DNA of 64,000 bases from Kribbella sindirgiensis (GTDB lineage: Bacteria > Actinomycetota > Actinomycetes > Propionibacteriales > Kribbellaceae), in the NCBI RefSeq assembly GCF_004331435.1, contig NZ_SJKA01000014.1, forward strand, positions 62,001 through 126,000, in the 5' to 3' direction. The notes below the pieces were generated by a model, which did no database searches, was not told where the DNA came from, and saw only the letters and a program-made list of their open reading frames with translations. Both the position numbers and the translations under genes were made by a program. Positions 1 to 9,203 of this stretch are shown piece after piece. The stretch's first letter is position 1; every line of letters starts with the position of its first letter.

Positions 1-168
1 CGGCTGCAGCCGATCTCGGTCGCCCTGCCGCGGGTGGCCAAGACCACAGAGATCTCCCTGCAGATGAGCGCGCTGTTCCTCGCGGTTCTGATACCCGTCG
101 TGTTGTTCTTGGTGTTCCAGAAACAGTTCCTGCGCGGCGTGGGAATGGCAGGAGGAATCAAGGAGTGA
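1..168 (+). CDS. Carbohydrate ABC transporter permease, C-terminal end (partial)
   Basis: The open frame enters from the left edge and ends with TGA at 166-168, giving the last 55 residues. A hydrophobic segment (about residues 22-39) is followed by a short basic tail with QKQFLRGV and GGIKE. This tail is typical of the second, MalG-like membrane subunit of sugar ABC importers. It overlaps the next gene by GTGA, so it is probably the last transporter gene of the sugar-acid operon that follows. The family call rests on a short tail and the context. Confidence 0.75.
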   Translation, partial: RLQPISVALPRVAKTTEISLQMSALFLAVLIPVVLFLVFQKQFLRGVGMAGGIKE

Positions 169-1040
169 CTGAACTGAACGGTCGGCGGGTGCTGGTGACG
201 GGGGCCGCTGGGCGGATCGGGTTGACGACGGTCGAGCATCTGAACGCGTTGGGCGCGAAGGTGACCGCGTTGACCAACGTCGAGCACCCGGACCTGAAGG
301 CGGACCGGGTGCTGATCGGCGACACCCGGTCCGAGACCGACGTGGCCCACGCGCTCGACGGCGTGGAGTACGTCGTACACCTGGCAGCGCTCCCGCATCC
401 GTCGGCCGGTACGCCGTACGAGGTGTACTCGATCAACGTGGTGTCGACGTTCAACGTGCTGGCCCAGGCCGGTGCGCTCGGCATCGACCGCGCCGTGATC
501 GCGAGCAGCATCAACGCGACCGGCGTACCGTTCAACCCGCACGAGATCGCGCCGCCGTACTTCCCGTGGGACGAGCAGGCGCCGAACGATGTCGGCGACG
601 CCTACTCGCTGTCTAAGCAGAACGACGAGAACACCGCGCGGATGGCGTGGCGGCGGTGGGGGATCGATGTGGTGGCGTTCCGGTTCCCGCACGTGAACTC
701 GCCGGAGGTGCTGCAGGAGATGTCCGACCACGTCCGGGCGCATCCGGGCAGCGGACTGCGGGAGGGCTGGAGTTACCTGGACACCCGGGACGCGGCGTAC
801 GCCGTCGAGCTCGGGCTGACGGCTCCGCTCTCGGGCGCCCACACTTTCTTCGTCACCGCGAGTACCACCAACGCGCCGTACCCGACCGAGGACCTGCTGG
901 ACGCGTACGCGCCGGGCGTGCCGCGGTCGCGGCGGTTCGCCGGCCGCGAGGTGCCGATCGACCTGACCGCCGTACGGACCGTGCTCGGCTTCGAGGCCCG
1001 GCACGAACTCGACCTACCCACCCTCTCCCTGGAGACTTGA
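165..1040 (+). CDS. NAD-dependent epimerase/dehydratase family SDR (uronate dehydrogenase-like)
   Basis: This 291-residue extended SDR has a Rossmann GxxGxxG at residues 13-19 (TGAAGRIG), serines at 114-115 (ASSIN) and the catalytic pair Tyr147/Lys151 (YSLSK). Its length and motifs resemble uronate dehydrogenases and related sugar-acid oxidoreductases, which oxidise hexuronates to lactones with NAD. The substrate itself is not proven by sequence. The GTG start overlaps the permease stop (GTGA) and a GGAGG lies upstream. The next gene starts directly after its stop, so the two are almost certainly co-translated. Context (ABC sugar permease, ManD-like enzyme, secreted lyase) supports uronic-acid catabolism. 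Confidence 0.82.
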   Translation: MTELNGRRVLVTGAAGRIGLTTVEHLNALGAKVTALTNVEHPDLKADRVLIGDTRSETDVAHALDGVEYVVHLAALPHPSAGTPYEVYSINVVSTFNVLAQAGALGIDRAVIASSINATGVPFNPHEIAPPYFPWDEQAPNDVGDAYSLSKQNDENTARMAWRRWGIDVVAFRFPHVNSPEVLQEMSDHVRAHPGSGLREGWSYLDTRDAAYAVELGLTAPLSGAHTFFVTASTTNAPYPTEDLLDAYAPGVPRSRRFAGREVPIDLTAVRTVLGFEARHELDLPTLSLET

Positions 1041-2294
1041 ATGCCCTCGAACTTCGACCAGCCGTGGCCCGCGCGGGACGACATCCGGATCCGCGAGGTG
1101 AAGGCGATCGTCACGGCACCGCAAGGCATCCCGCTGGTGGTCGTGAAGATCGACACCACCGAGCCGGGCCTGTACGGGCTCGGATGCGCCACCTTCACGC
1201 AGCGTTGGAAGGCGGTCCAGACGTTCGTCGACGAGCACCTGTCGCGGCTGCTCGTCGGCCGCTACCCGGGTGACATCGGCGACCTCACCCGGCTGGCGTC
1301 GTACTCCGGGTACTGGCGCGGCGGACCGGTCACGAACAACGCGATCTCCGGCATCGACCAGGCGCTCTGGGACATCGCCGGCAAGCGCGCCGGTATGCCG
1401 GTGTACGAGCTGCTCGGCGGCAAGGTCCGCGCGGCCGCCGACACCTACATCCACGCCAGCGGGAAGACGATCGAGGACACGATCGACCACGCGCAGAAGC
1501 TGGTCACGCAGGGCTGGCGGCACATCCGCCTGCAGGTCTCGACACCGGGCGGCGGCGGGTACGGCGCTCCGCAGGTGCCGACGCTCTACCCGGATGCGCC
1601 GTACCGCAACGGCTGGTCGGCGCGCGACTACCTGCGGACGACGCCGGAGCTGTTTGCGGAGGCGCGACAGGCGCTACCCGACAACATCGAGCTGTTGCAC
1701 GACGTGCACTCGCGGCTGACGCCGAAGGAGGCCGTGCTGCTCGCGCGATCGCTCGAGCAGCACCGGCTGTTCTTTCTGGAGGATGTGCTCGCGCCTGAGC
1801 TGTGGGATCGGCTGCCTGAGGTACGGGCCGCCTCCCCGGTCCCGCTGGCCGTCGGCGAGCTCACGACGTCGTTCGGCGACGCGGTCCGGCTGATCCGGGA
1901 CGGCGGTGTCGACTTCATCCGCTCGCACGTCTCGGACATCGGCGGTCTCACCCCGGCCCGGAAACTGGCCGATCTCGCCGAGATCTCCGGTGTCCGGACG
2001 GCCTGGCACGGCCCCGGCGACACCTCGCCGATCGGCGCCGCGGCGAACGTCGCGCTGGACGTGACATCGGTTGCCTTCGGCATCCAAGAGGGGCACATCT
2101 ACAACGAGGCGACGTACGAGGTGTTCCCCGGAACCCTGCGGATCGAGGACGGCTGGCTGCGTCCGAACGACGCGCCCGGCTGGGGCATCGACGTCGACCT
2201 GGAGGCCGCGGCGCGTTATCCGGCGGAACTGTCCGGTCACGACGAGTGGGCAGCCGGGGTACGGCGCATCGACGGAGCGCTCGAAGCACCATGA
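1041..2294 (+). CDS. Enolase-superfamily sugar-acid dehydratase (ManD/RspA-like)
   Basis: This 417-residue protein has the mandelate racemase/enolase plan: an alpha/beta capping domain (about 15-130) and a TIM barrel. Metal ligands appear at Asp221 (LLHDVHSRL), Glu247 (FFLED) and Glu273 (AVGE). His323 sits in WHGPGDTSPIG, the arrangement seen in the D-mannonate dehydratase (ManD)/RspA subgroup. It may dehydrate D-mannonate or D-gluconate. Many ManD-group members have very low activity, so the physiological substrate is uncertain. It follows the SDR gene with no gap, consistent with consecutive steps of hexuronate breakdown. Confidence 0.85.
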   Translation: MPSNFDQPWPARDDIRIREVKAIVTAPQGIPLVVVKIDTTEPGLYGLGCATFTQRWKAVQTFVDEHLSRLLVGRYPGDIGDLTRLASYSGYWRGGPVTNNAISGIDQALWDIAGKRAGMPVYELLGGKVRAAADTYIHASGKTIEDTIDHAQKLVTQGWRHIRLQVSTPGGGGYGAPQVPTLYPDAPYRNGWSARDYLRTTPELFAEARQALPDNIELLHDVHSRLTPKEAVLLARSLEQHRLFFLEDVLAPELWDRLPEVRAASPVPLAVGELTTSFGDAVRLIRDGGVDFIRSHVSDIGGLTPARKLADLAEISGVRTAWHGPGDTSPIGAAANVALDVTSVAFGIQEGHIYNEATYEVFPGTLRIEDGWLRPNDAPGWGIDVDLEAAARYPAELSGHDEWAAGVRRIDGALEAP

Positions 2295-2362
2295 CAAGCG
2301 GGGTGACCTGGGGCGCCGGGCAGTACGATCACGGCCAGTAGGGACGAGACGGGGAGGTTGAG

Positions 2363-3628
2363 ATGAGCGATTCGGTCGAGGGACTCGCGGACCTGCGGCG
2401 TGCGGGCGCGAACCAGTACGACCTGGGCTCGTTCAACGAGGCCGTGATCATCGAGACGATCCGGCTGGCCGGCATCATCAGCCGGACCGAGATCTCCCGA
2501 CGGACCGGCCTCACCCAGCAGTCCGTGTCGCGGATCCTGCGTCTCCTTCTCCAGCAGGGGTTGCTGGTGGAGGAGGCACAGGAGCGCGCGGAGCGGCTCG
2601 GCAAGCCGCGGACGCCGGTGCGGCTGCGGTCGAACGCCGCGCACGCGGTCGGCATCCACATCGATCCCGAACTGCTCACGGTCGCCGTGGTCGACCTGGA
2701 CGGCACGATCGTGCGCCGCGAAACGGTCGACCTCGCCGACGACCTCGCGGCGGACAAGCTGATCGACCTCACCGCGGCCACGGTGAACGCGGCGCTCAGC
2801 ATCAGCCAGGTCGACCTCGCGTCGATGCTCGGCGTCGGCGTCGCCGTACCAGGCCCGATCGACGCAGACGGGACACTGCTCGCCCTGCCGCTGCAGCCGG
2901 CCTGGCGCGGGTTGAAGATCCGTCAACTGCTGCAGCAGAAGCTGAACCATCCGGTGCTGGTCGAGAAAGACGGTACGGCGGCCGCGATCGGCGAGCGGTG
3001 GATCGGCCGGTCGGCGCGGGCGCGGGACTTCGCGTACCTCTATCTCGGCACCGGCGTCGGCAGCGGCCTGATCCTGAACGGCTCGATCTACCGCGGCGGT
3101 ACGGCGAACGCGGGCGAGTTCGGGCAGATCGCCGCGCTGCGGATGGGGGAGTGGGACCCGGTCGACGGGCCCCGCATGATTCCCGAGTGCAATCCGACGG
3201 CGTCGCTGCCGGTGATCGCGGGCGAGTTCGGGTACGTCGAGACCGATCCGGCGGCGACCGACGAGGCCAAGCGGTACCGGGCGGTGTGCAAGGCAGCGGC
3301 CGACGGGGATGCGGCTGCGGTGCAGGCGGTCACGCAGGTCGCCCGGGTGATCGGGCAGGGCGCGGTGGGACTGGTGGATCTGCTCGACATCGATCTCGTG
3401 GTGCTCGGCGGGCCGGCGTACGGCAAGGAGATCTCGGAGATCCTGCTGACCGAGATCGGTCGCGCGGTGAACGCGCATCCGGTGGCGCGGGAGACCCGGC
3501 CGGTCACGGTCGAGGAGTCGATGCTGCAGACCGACGCGGCCGCTGTCGGGGCGGCGTCGACGATCTTCCACGACGCGTTCACCCCTCGGGTCTCGGGATC
3601 GAGCCAGGCCCGTAGGCTGCCCAAGTGA
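2363..3628 (+). CDS. ROK-family transcriptional regulator
   Basis: The 421-residue protein has an N-terminal winged helix (about residues 25-85, with SRTEISRRTGLTQQSVSRIL) and a C-terminal sugar-kinase-like ROK domain. GVAVPGPIDADG, the phosphate-binding DGTAAA and LGTGVGSGL are visible. The zinc motif (CGxxGCxE type) of active ROK kinases is absent: the region reads ECNPTASLPV. This favours a repressor over a kinase. ATG is preceded by GGGGAGG at 2351-2357. A sugar-acid intermediate is the likely inducer of the neighbouring catabolic genes. It overlaps the GNAT gene by GTGA. Confidence 0.9.
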   Translation: MSDSVEGLADLRRAGANQYDLGSFNEAVIIETIRLAGIISRTEISRRTGLTQQSVSRILRLLLQQGLLVEEAQERAERLGKPRTPVRLRSNAAHAVGIHIDPELLTVAVVDLDGTIVRRETVDLADDLAADKLIDLTAATVNAALSISQVDLASMLGVGVAVPGPIDADGTLLALPLQPAWRGLKIRQLLQQKLNHPVLVEKDGTAAAIGERWIGRSARARDFAYLYLGTGVGSGLILNGSIYRGGTANAGEFGQIAALRMGEWDPVDGPRMIPECNPTASLPVIAGEFGYVETDPAATDEAKRYRAVCKAAADGDAAAVQAVTQVARVIGQGAVGLVDLLDIDLVVLGGPAYGKEISEILLTEIGRAVNAHPVARETRPVTVEESMLQTDAAAVGAASTIFHDAFTPRVSGSSQARRLPK

Positions 3629-4182
3629 TCGAGCCCAGACCGCTGACGCCGGACGTCGAGATCCGGATCGCGACCCTCGCTGACGCCCCCGCCCTCGCCG
3701 ACGCACAGACCCGGAGCCGCGAACACCTGCGGCCCTGGGAGCCGGTCCGGGACGAGCGGTGGTTCACCGTCGTCGGCCAGGCCGAACGGATCACATACCA
3801 GCTCGAGCGCTACAAGAACGGCCTGGTGGTCCCGTGGGTCCTGGCCGCAAGCGACCGCATCGTCGGCCAGATCACGTTGAGCGACCTGGTCCCCGGCCCG
3901 TTCCGCAGCGCGGCCCTCGGCTACTGGCTCGCCGCCGACGCCCTGGGCCAAGGCCTCGCCACCCGCGCCGTCGAAGCAGTCGCGGCAATTGCCGACACCG
4001 ACCTGAAACTCCACCGCATAGAAGCCAGCACCCTCACCGGCAACACCGCCTCCCAACGAGTCCTCGACCGCACCGGCTTCACCCAGATCGGCATGGCCCC
4101 GACGTACCTCCACATCAACGGCCACTGGCAAGACTGCAACCTCTACCAACGCATCCTGAACAACCGCGAGCCCGGCGCTTGA
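3625..4182 (+). CDS. GNAT N-acetyltransferase, RimJ/RimL type
   Basis: The 185-residue protein has the GNAT pattern with an acetyl-CoA binding strand-loop (GYWLAADALGQGLATRAVEAV, within about 105-125) and the C-terminal RimJ-like RIEASTLTGNTASQRVLDRTGF region. It probably acetylates a protein N-terminal amine or a small amine. The substrate cannot be told. GTG overlaps the ROK stop (GTGA), so the two are translationally coupled. A perfect hairpin follows the stop. Confidence 0.88.
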   Translation: MIEPRPLTPDVEIRIATLADAPALADAQTRSREHLRPWEPVRDERWFTVVGQAERITYQLERYKNGLVVPWVLAASDRIVGQITLSDLVPGPFRSAALGYWLAADALGQGLATRAVEAVAAIADTDLKLHRIEASTLTGNTASQRVLDRTGFTQIGMAPTYLHINGHWQDCNLYQRILNNREPGA

Positions 4183-4189
4183 ACCACCC

Positions 4190-4239
4190 GTTACGTCCGA
4201 AGAACCGGTGGGACGTGTCGCCAGTTCTTCGGACGTAAC
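4190..4239. terminator. Bidirectional hairpin between convergent genes
   Basis: A perfect 16-bp inverted repeat (GTTACGTCCGAAGAAC at 4190-4205, its complement at 4224-4239) with an 18-nt loop lies between the convergent GNAT and oxidoreductase genes. There is no U-tract, which is usual for high-GC actinobacterial terminators. Confidence 0.75.
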
Positions 4240-4245
4240 TGGATC

Positions 4246-5334
4246 TCAGGCGGGCGGTAGGCCGATTCCGCGGGAGACGTCTACGTCGTCGTAGCGGCCT
4301 TCCAGGACGTCGACGAACTTGACGGGGCGTTGGAGGGTGGAGGCGATGTAGACCGCCCGCACCGTGGCCAGGGCGTCGATGGCGTCTTGGACGGTGATGG
4401 CTGGTTGGGTGCCGTTGGCGATTGCGGTCAGGATGTCGTCGTACTGCGCTTTGTGGCCGCCGGGCTCGCCCGCGTCGACGGGCTGGTCGTCGTTCGAGCC
4501 GTCGACGTTGAGCCGGCGGAGGCGGTCGTCCTCGACCTCGGCGCCGCCTTGAGTGCCGTGGACCGAGACGCGGGTGCGGCCGCCGGGGAAGGCCGCGGTG
4601 GTGGCGTGCAGGGTGCCGACGGCGCCGTTCTCGAACGTGATCGTGGCGACGACCGTGTCCTCGACCTCGATCGCGTGGTGGGCGGCCCGCAGCGCCTCGG
4701 CCTGGATGCTCACCGGGCGGCCCATGAACCACAGCATCAGGTCGACGGTGTGGACGCCCTGGTTCATCAGCGCGCCGCCGCCGTCCTGCGCCCACGTCCC
4801 GCGCCAGCCCGCCGACGCGTAGTACTCGTCGCTGCGCCACCACGCGACCGTCGCGACGGACGACGTCAGCTGCCCGAACCGGCCGGCGTCGATCGCCTGC
4901 TTGACGACCGCGCTGCCGGCGTCGAAGCGGTGCTGGCTGATCACCGACGACAGCACGCCGTGGCTCCCGGCCCGGGTGGCCGCCGCGCCGAGGCGGCGGG
5001 CCCGGATCAGGTCGACGTCGAGCGGCTTCTCGATCACGACGTGCTTCTTCTCGTTCAGCGCCTGCTCGGCCAGCGCCGCGTGCGTACCGCTCGGGGTGCA
5101 GATCGCGACGAGGGAGACGTCCGACCCACTCAGCGCCGCGGTCAGGTCGTCGAACACCTTCGGCTCCGGCCGGCCGAGCTCGACCAGCTGCGCCTGGAGT
5201 GCCTCCCGGGCCGCGGCGTCACCGTCCACCAGGGCGGTGACGATCGCGTCCGGCCGTTCCGCGATGGTCTTGGCGTGGGTGCGGCCGATGATGCCGCACC
5301 CGACGATCGCGACCTGCTGTTGTGTGTCAGCCAT
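4246..5334 (-). CDS. Gfo/Idh/MocA family oxidoreductase
   Basis: The 362-residue protein starts with a GxGxxG Rossmann motif (GCGIIG, residues 12-17), followed by the family EKP signature (EKPLDVD, residues 102-104). A conserved NQGVHTVDLMLWF near residue 190 carries the catalytic-region histidine. Members oxidise or isomerise sugars and inositols with NAD(P). The start ATG is preceded by AGGAG in the 7-nt gap after the large secreted protein's stop, so both belong to one minus-strand operon. It probably handles a sugar released by the secreted enzyme. The exact substrate is unknown. Confidence 0.88.
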   Translation of the reverse strand: MADTQQQVAIVGCGIIGRTHAKTIAERPDAIVTALVDGDAAAREALQAQLVELGRPEPKVFDDLTAALSGSDVSLVAICTPSGTHAALAEQALNEKKHVVIEKPLDVDLIRARRLGAAATRAGSHGVLSSVISQHRFDAGSAVVKQAIDAGRFGQLTSSVATVAWWRSDEYYASAGWRGTWAQDGGGALMNQGVHTVDLMLWFMGRPVSIQAEALRAAHHAIEVEDTVVATITFENGAVGTLHATTAAFPGGRTRVSVHGTQGGAEVEDDRLRRLNVDGSNDDQPVDAGEPGGHKAQYDDILTAIANGTQPAITVQDAIDALATVRAVYIASTLQRPVKFVDVLEGRYDDVDVSRGIGLPPA

Positions 5335-5341
5335 CTCGCTC

Positions 5342-8300
5342 CTACGTGAAGTTCGCGGTCAGTGCCTGGTCCGTCGAGACGGAGAAGGTGTACGACGGCA
5401 GGGTCGACACCACGGTCCCGTCTACGGTCCAGTCACGGAAAACGCTATCCGATCCTGGCGTCGCCGTCACTGTGACCTGCGCGCCGACCTCGTACGTTCC
5501 CGGCTCGGACTCGTTCCCGGCGATCGTCGCCGTACCGTTCCCGGCGGCCTCGACGCTGATCCGGCGCTGGACGACGTTGATCACCATCACGTTGTGCAAC
5601 GTCGCCGGACCGCTCAGTGTCGCGCCGTTGTAGCGGGCGAGGTTCGTCGCCTCGACGTCGCCGCTCACGACCCGCACGGTGTGCCCGTCCCCGCCGAGGT
5701 TGTCGGTGCCCAGGTTGAACGCGTCCACCTGACCGGAGTTCACCACGAGGCCGTCGTGGAACCCGTACGCGAACACGTTCAGCAGCGTCAGCCCCCGGGC
5801 CCCGTCGACGGTGACGATCTTCGCGGTCTTCCGCATGTACTTGTCGATGACGAGCTCGAAGATGCGTCCTTCGTTCATCCAGTACGGCTGCTGGTAGCCG
5901 ACCCGGGTGACCGCGTTCCCGTTCGAGAGCACGCCCTCGACGCGGCCGTCCCGTCCCGGGCCGATCGCGATCGCGTGGTCGAAGAACGCGCCCGCGATCT
6001 TGCGGACCACGACCCCGTCGCCGCTGAGGTCGATGCCGTTCCAGGCGTTCGGGAAGCCGGCGTTGATCACGTAGTTCGCACCGGCTCGCCCGCGGATCGC
6101 GTACGGATACGGTACGACGTCGTTGGCAGGGTTGTTCTCCGGATAGAACACCCGCAGACCGCGCACACCGGCCTTGCTGCCGAGGGTGATCAGTGCTGTC
6201 TCTGTGTTGCGCTCGAAGGCGTGCAGCACGGTCCCGCCGCTCGCGCCGCCCTGGTCCCGGTTCGGTACGGCGGACGCACCCCGCAGCTCGACCTTCGCCG
6301 GAACGGCCAGATGCGTACTGATCCGGTACCACCCGGCGGGCAGGTACACGATCCCGCCACCCTCGCGTCCGGCGCGATCCAGCACCTTCTGCACCGCGCG
6401 CGTCGCGTCCGCGTCCGGCAGGTAGCCGACCCCGTGCGGCGCATCCACGACGTACAGCTGCTGCACCGGTTTCGGCAGCGGTTTGTGCTGGTACGTCGGG
6501 GCGGTTCCGGACATGTGGTGGATGATCCCGCTCTGCGTGCCGGTGACCTCGGTCCCGGTGATCTTCACGTAGCCCCGCGAGTTGTTGGTGATGCCGCCCT
6601 CGACACGGCCGCCGGCGAGCGTCATGCCCCAGCGGTCGTCCATCATGTCGACGAGCAGCCCGGTCCCGACCCGGCGTACGTCGGGCTCGAGGAAGCTGCC
6701 GGTGAACTGGGCCCGCTGGCCCGCGACGACGTGGATGCCGACGGCGTAGTCGGACAGCGCGATCCGGTAGAACTGGTCCCACTCCAGGTCGCCGAGCACC
6801 AGGCCGGTGCCGTGTGCCCGGGTCCACGCGTCGAGGACGGCCCGCGCCGGCGGGTGGTAGGCGGCGGGCGCCGACGCCCAGTACGAGTTGCTGAAGGCAA
6901 CGTTCTCCCACGTGCCGACGTCGGCGCCGTTGTAGGCGCGGGCGCCTTCGAACAGCGCCGTACCGCGGACGTTGCGGATCGTCGTCGACTCGTGCACCTG
7001 ACCCGAGCTGGGGGCGTTGCCTCGATCGTTCGGCATCGTGCTGATGCCGATCCCGCGGTACGAGTTCAGCATGGTGACGTCGGAGACCGTCGCCATCATG
7101 TAGTTCTCGTTGCCGATCCAGGCACCGCCCGGGATTTCGAACGTGTAGTTGTACGGGACCGGCGTACTCGCGTTCTGGTACGGGTAGTACGTCGTCACGC
7201 CGAGAACGCCGGCGCTGCCGCCGATCCGGAACAGGCTCGGCCCGTCGTCTCCGGACGGCAGGTCGGCGATGATCACGGTTCCCAGCTTCTGGCCGTGATC
7301 ACCTCGGACGCTGCAGAACGCGTGCACCTCGATGGTGTCGGTCACCTTGTACTGCCCGGCCGGCAGCCACACCGTGCCGCCGCCCGCGTCCTGACACGCG
7401 TAGATCGCCTGCTGGATCGCCTTGGTGGAGTCCCGCCGGCCGCTGCGATCGGCGCCGAACTGCGTCGCGTCGAAGTCCGCGACCACACCGTCCTCGGTCG
7501 GGTTGCTGGTCGGCACGAGTCGCGGCGTCGGCGTCACGACCGGGGTCAGCCGCAACTGCAGCTCCTTGACGGCGAACGATTCGGCCCCGGTCATCGCGAC
7601 CCGGACGTACCGCGCGCTGACCGTCGCGAACCGCGTTCGGCTGAACTGGTTCCCGCCAGGCGCCCCGGTCCGGCCGACGCTGACGAACTTCTGACCGTCG
7701 TTCGACACCTGCACGACGTAGTCGGGGGAGTACGCCTCGGCCCATTCGACCCGCACATCGTTCACCGGACGCTGGGTTCCAAGATCGATCTGCAGCCACG
7801 AGTCCGCGCCACCGGTCCAGGCGGTCTGGTGGTTGTTGTCGTTGACCTGATCCGCGCCGGTCCCGCCGCTAGCGGTCGCCGTACCGTCGTCCGCGAAGTT
7901 GGTGTCCACGACCGACGCGGTGAACTCGTCCAGCTTGGCCTGCAACGTGGTGAGCGCGGCCTTGACCTGTACGTCGGTGACGCCCGGAGTGGACGCGATC
8001 GCCTGAGCGTTGTCGACCGCGTCCTGCAGGGTGGCCCGGCTGCCGGCCGGGTACTGCCCGTCGCGCGTCCCTTCGCGGGCGGCCTTCTCGGTGCGGGTCG
8101 CCTCACCGATCAGGTCGACGAGCCCTTCGGTGACGTCGAGCGTGGTCGCGACCTTGGCGACCCGGACCGCGGCGACCTTGAGATCGACCGCGCCGTCGCC
8201 GTTGTGGATCCGGAAGTCGCCGCCGTTCGAGCGGTTCGTCAGGACGGCGTCCGGCAGTGCGAACGTGAACGTCTTCCACGTCTTGGTGTCGCCGTACCGC

Positions 8301-9130
8301 ACGACCTCGGAATTCTTGAACTTGTCCGGGATCGTCTCGCCGGGGGAGTCGTAGTGCAGACCGAACTGGCCGCTGCCCTCGTCGAAGTAGTCGATGCTGA
8401 CCAGCACCAGACCGCGGTTGTCGTACAGGTAGGTGTCGGCGACGTTCATGTAGAAGAAGTTCGTGCCCGGCGCCGGTGCGGTGCGGTCGGTCTGCCAGTA
8501 CGCGCGACCGTCCTGGATGCCGGTCACCAGGTGCGACGCGTCGTCACCGGCCCGCGGGCTGATCCCGTTCTGGACCGGTGTCGCGCCGAGTTGCACCGAC
8601 GCTCCCGCCGTACTGATCCGCAGCCCGGCGATCGTGATGTCGGCACTGCCTCCGAACAGCCGAACGTCGGCGTCGCCGAGGCGGTTGCTGAACGCGATGT
8701 CAGTGAGCGCGAAGACGCCGGTCTTCCACTGGCCGGTGTTCGTGAGCTGGACGTCGGTGGTGTCCTGCTGCGGGTCGGCCTTGGCGTCGTACTGGAGTCC
8801 GAGCGTGCCGGTGCCGCTGTCGAGATAGGTCACCGTCACCAGGACGTCGTCGGTGCCGATCTCGTCGACGTAGTCGCTGTCGACGTCGAACTCCAGGTAG
8901 CCGGTGCCGGCGGCCTGGTTGGTCTGCCAGTACGTGCGGCCTTGCTCGGTGCCGGTCCGGAGCCCGGCCGGGTCGTCGCCGGCGGCGGGCTGCACGCCGA
9001 GCGTGGTCGGAGCGGGCCCGAGATCGGCACCGACCCCACTGGGATACATGGTGGCGGCATGCGCCGTCGGCACGGCGAGAACGCTCGTCAGCAGCACGAC
9101 GGGGAGAAGCCGCGCGAGAAGTCTGGACAT
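5342..9130 (-). CDS. Large secreted multidomain beta-helix protein (pectate-lyase-like)
   Basis: This 1262-residue protein has a Sec signal peptide (about 1-25, hydrophobic core then PTAHA). Two similar carbohydrate-binding-like modules follow (about 30-330, both with RTYWQT/RAYWQT repeats), then a FIVAR-like helical segment (about 335-410) and an F5/8 type C (discoidin, CBM32-like) domain (about 415-535). Two pectate-lyase-3-like beta-helix segments start near GVVADFDATQFGADRSG and near GVGYLPDADATRAVQ. A C-terminal InlB-type repeat begins near residue 1195. The start has GGAGGT upstream. It probably binds and degrades a plant or microbial polysaccharide outside the cell. Catalytic residues cannot be assigned by eye, so lyase versus hydrolase is open. 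Confidence 0.85.
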   Translation of the reverse strand: MSRLLARLLPVVLLTSVLAVPTAHAATMYPSGVGADLGPAPTTLGVQPAAGDDPAGLRTGTEQGRTYWQTNQAAGTGYLEFDVDSDYVDEIGTDDVLVTVTYLDSGTGTLGLQYDAKADPQQDTTDVQLTNTGQWKTGVFALTDIAFSNRLGDADVRLFGGSADITIAGLRISTAGASVQLGATPVQNGISPRAGDDASHLVTGIQDGRAYWQTDRTAPAPGTNFFYMNVADTYLYDNRGLVLVSIDYFDEGSGQFGLHYDSPGETIPDKFKNSEVVRYGDTKTWKTFTFALPDAVLTNRSNGGDFRIHNGDGAVDLKVAAVRVAKVATTLDVTEGLVDLIGEATRTEKAAREGTRDGQYPAGSRATLQDAVDNAQAIASTPGVTDVQVKAALTTLQAKLDEFTASVVDTNFADDGTATASGGTGADQVNDNNHQTAWTGGADSWLQIDLGTQRPVNDVRVEWAEAYSPDYVVQVSNDGQKFVSVGRTGAPGGNQFSRTRFATVSARYVRVAMTGAESFAVKELQLRLTPVVTPTPRLVPTSNPTEDGVVADFDATQFGADRSGRRDSTKAIQQAIYACQDAGGGTVWLPAGQYKVTDTIEVHAFCSVRGDHGQKLGTVIIADLPSGDDGPSLFRIGGSAGVLGVTTYYPYQNASTPVPYNYTFEIPGGAWIGNENYMMATVSDVTMLNSYRGIGISTMPNDRGNAPSSGQVHESTTIRNVRGTALFEGARAYNGADVGTWENVAFSNSYWASAPAAYHPPARAVLDAWTRAHGTGLVLGDLEWDQFYRIALSDYAVGIHVVAGQRAQFTGSFLEPDVRRVGTGLLVDMMDDRWGMTLAGGRVEGGITNNSRGYVKITGTEVTGTQSGIIHHMSGTAPTYQHKPLPKPVQQLYVVDAPHGVGYLPDADATRAVQKVLDRAGREGGGIVYLPAGWYRISTHLAVPAKVELRGASAVPNRDQGGASGGTVLHAFERNTETALITLGSKAGVRGLRVFYPENNPANDVVPYPYAIRGRAGANYVINAGFPNAWNGIDLSGDGVVVRKIAGAFFDHAIAIGPGRDGRVEGVLSNGNAVTRVGYQQPYWMNEGRIFELVIDKYMRKTAKIVTVDGARGLTLLNVFAYGFHDGLVVNSGQVDAFNLGTDNLGGDGHTVRVVSGDVEATNLARYNGATLSGPATLHNVMVINVVQRRISVEAAGNGTATIAGNESEPGTYEVGAQVTVTATPGSDSVFRDWTVDGTVVSTLPSYTFSVSTDQALTANFT

Positions 9131-9172
9131 GCTGAAACCTCCAGGTGGCGGACCGGAAGATCAACTGCGCGG

Positions 9173-9203
9173 ATAAGTTAAACCAAGCGTGTTACTTATT
9201 CAA
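9173..9203 (-). promoter_or_regulatory. Promoter with overlapping AT-rich inverted repeat for the secreted protein gene
   Basis: Read on the minus strand there is TTGAAT at 9203-9198, 17 bp, then TAACTT at 9180-9175, a good -35/-10 pair about 45 nt before the ATG. The same bases contain an imperfect inverted repeat with perfect ATAAGT (9173-9178) and ACTTAT (9194-9199) arms, so a repressor could sit on the promoter. The ROK regulator nearby is a candidate. It also overlaps the stop of the upstream efflux gene. Confidence 0.6.

Noticed and set aside
4901-9181. A 1426-codon plus-strand open frame opposite the large secreted protein and part of the oxidoreductase
   Set aside because: It is the antisense shadow of GC-rich coding DNA: Arg/Val/Asp-rich, no domains, no ribosome site, while the minus strand has a signal peptide and recognisable modules.
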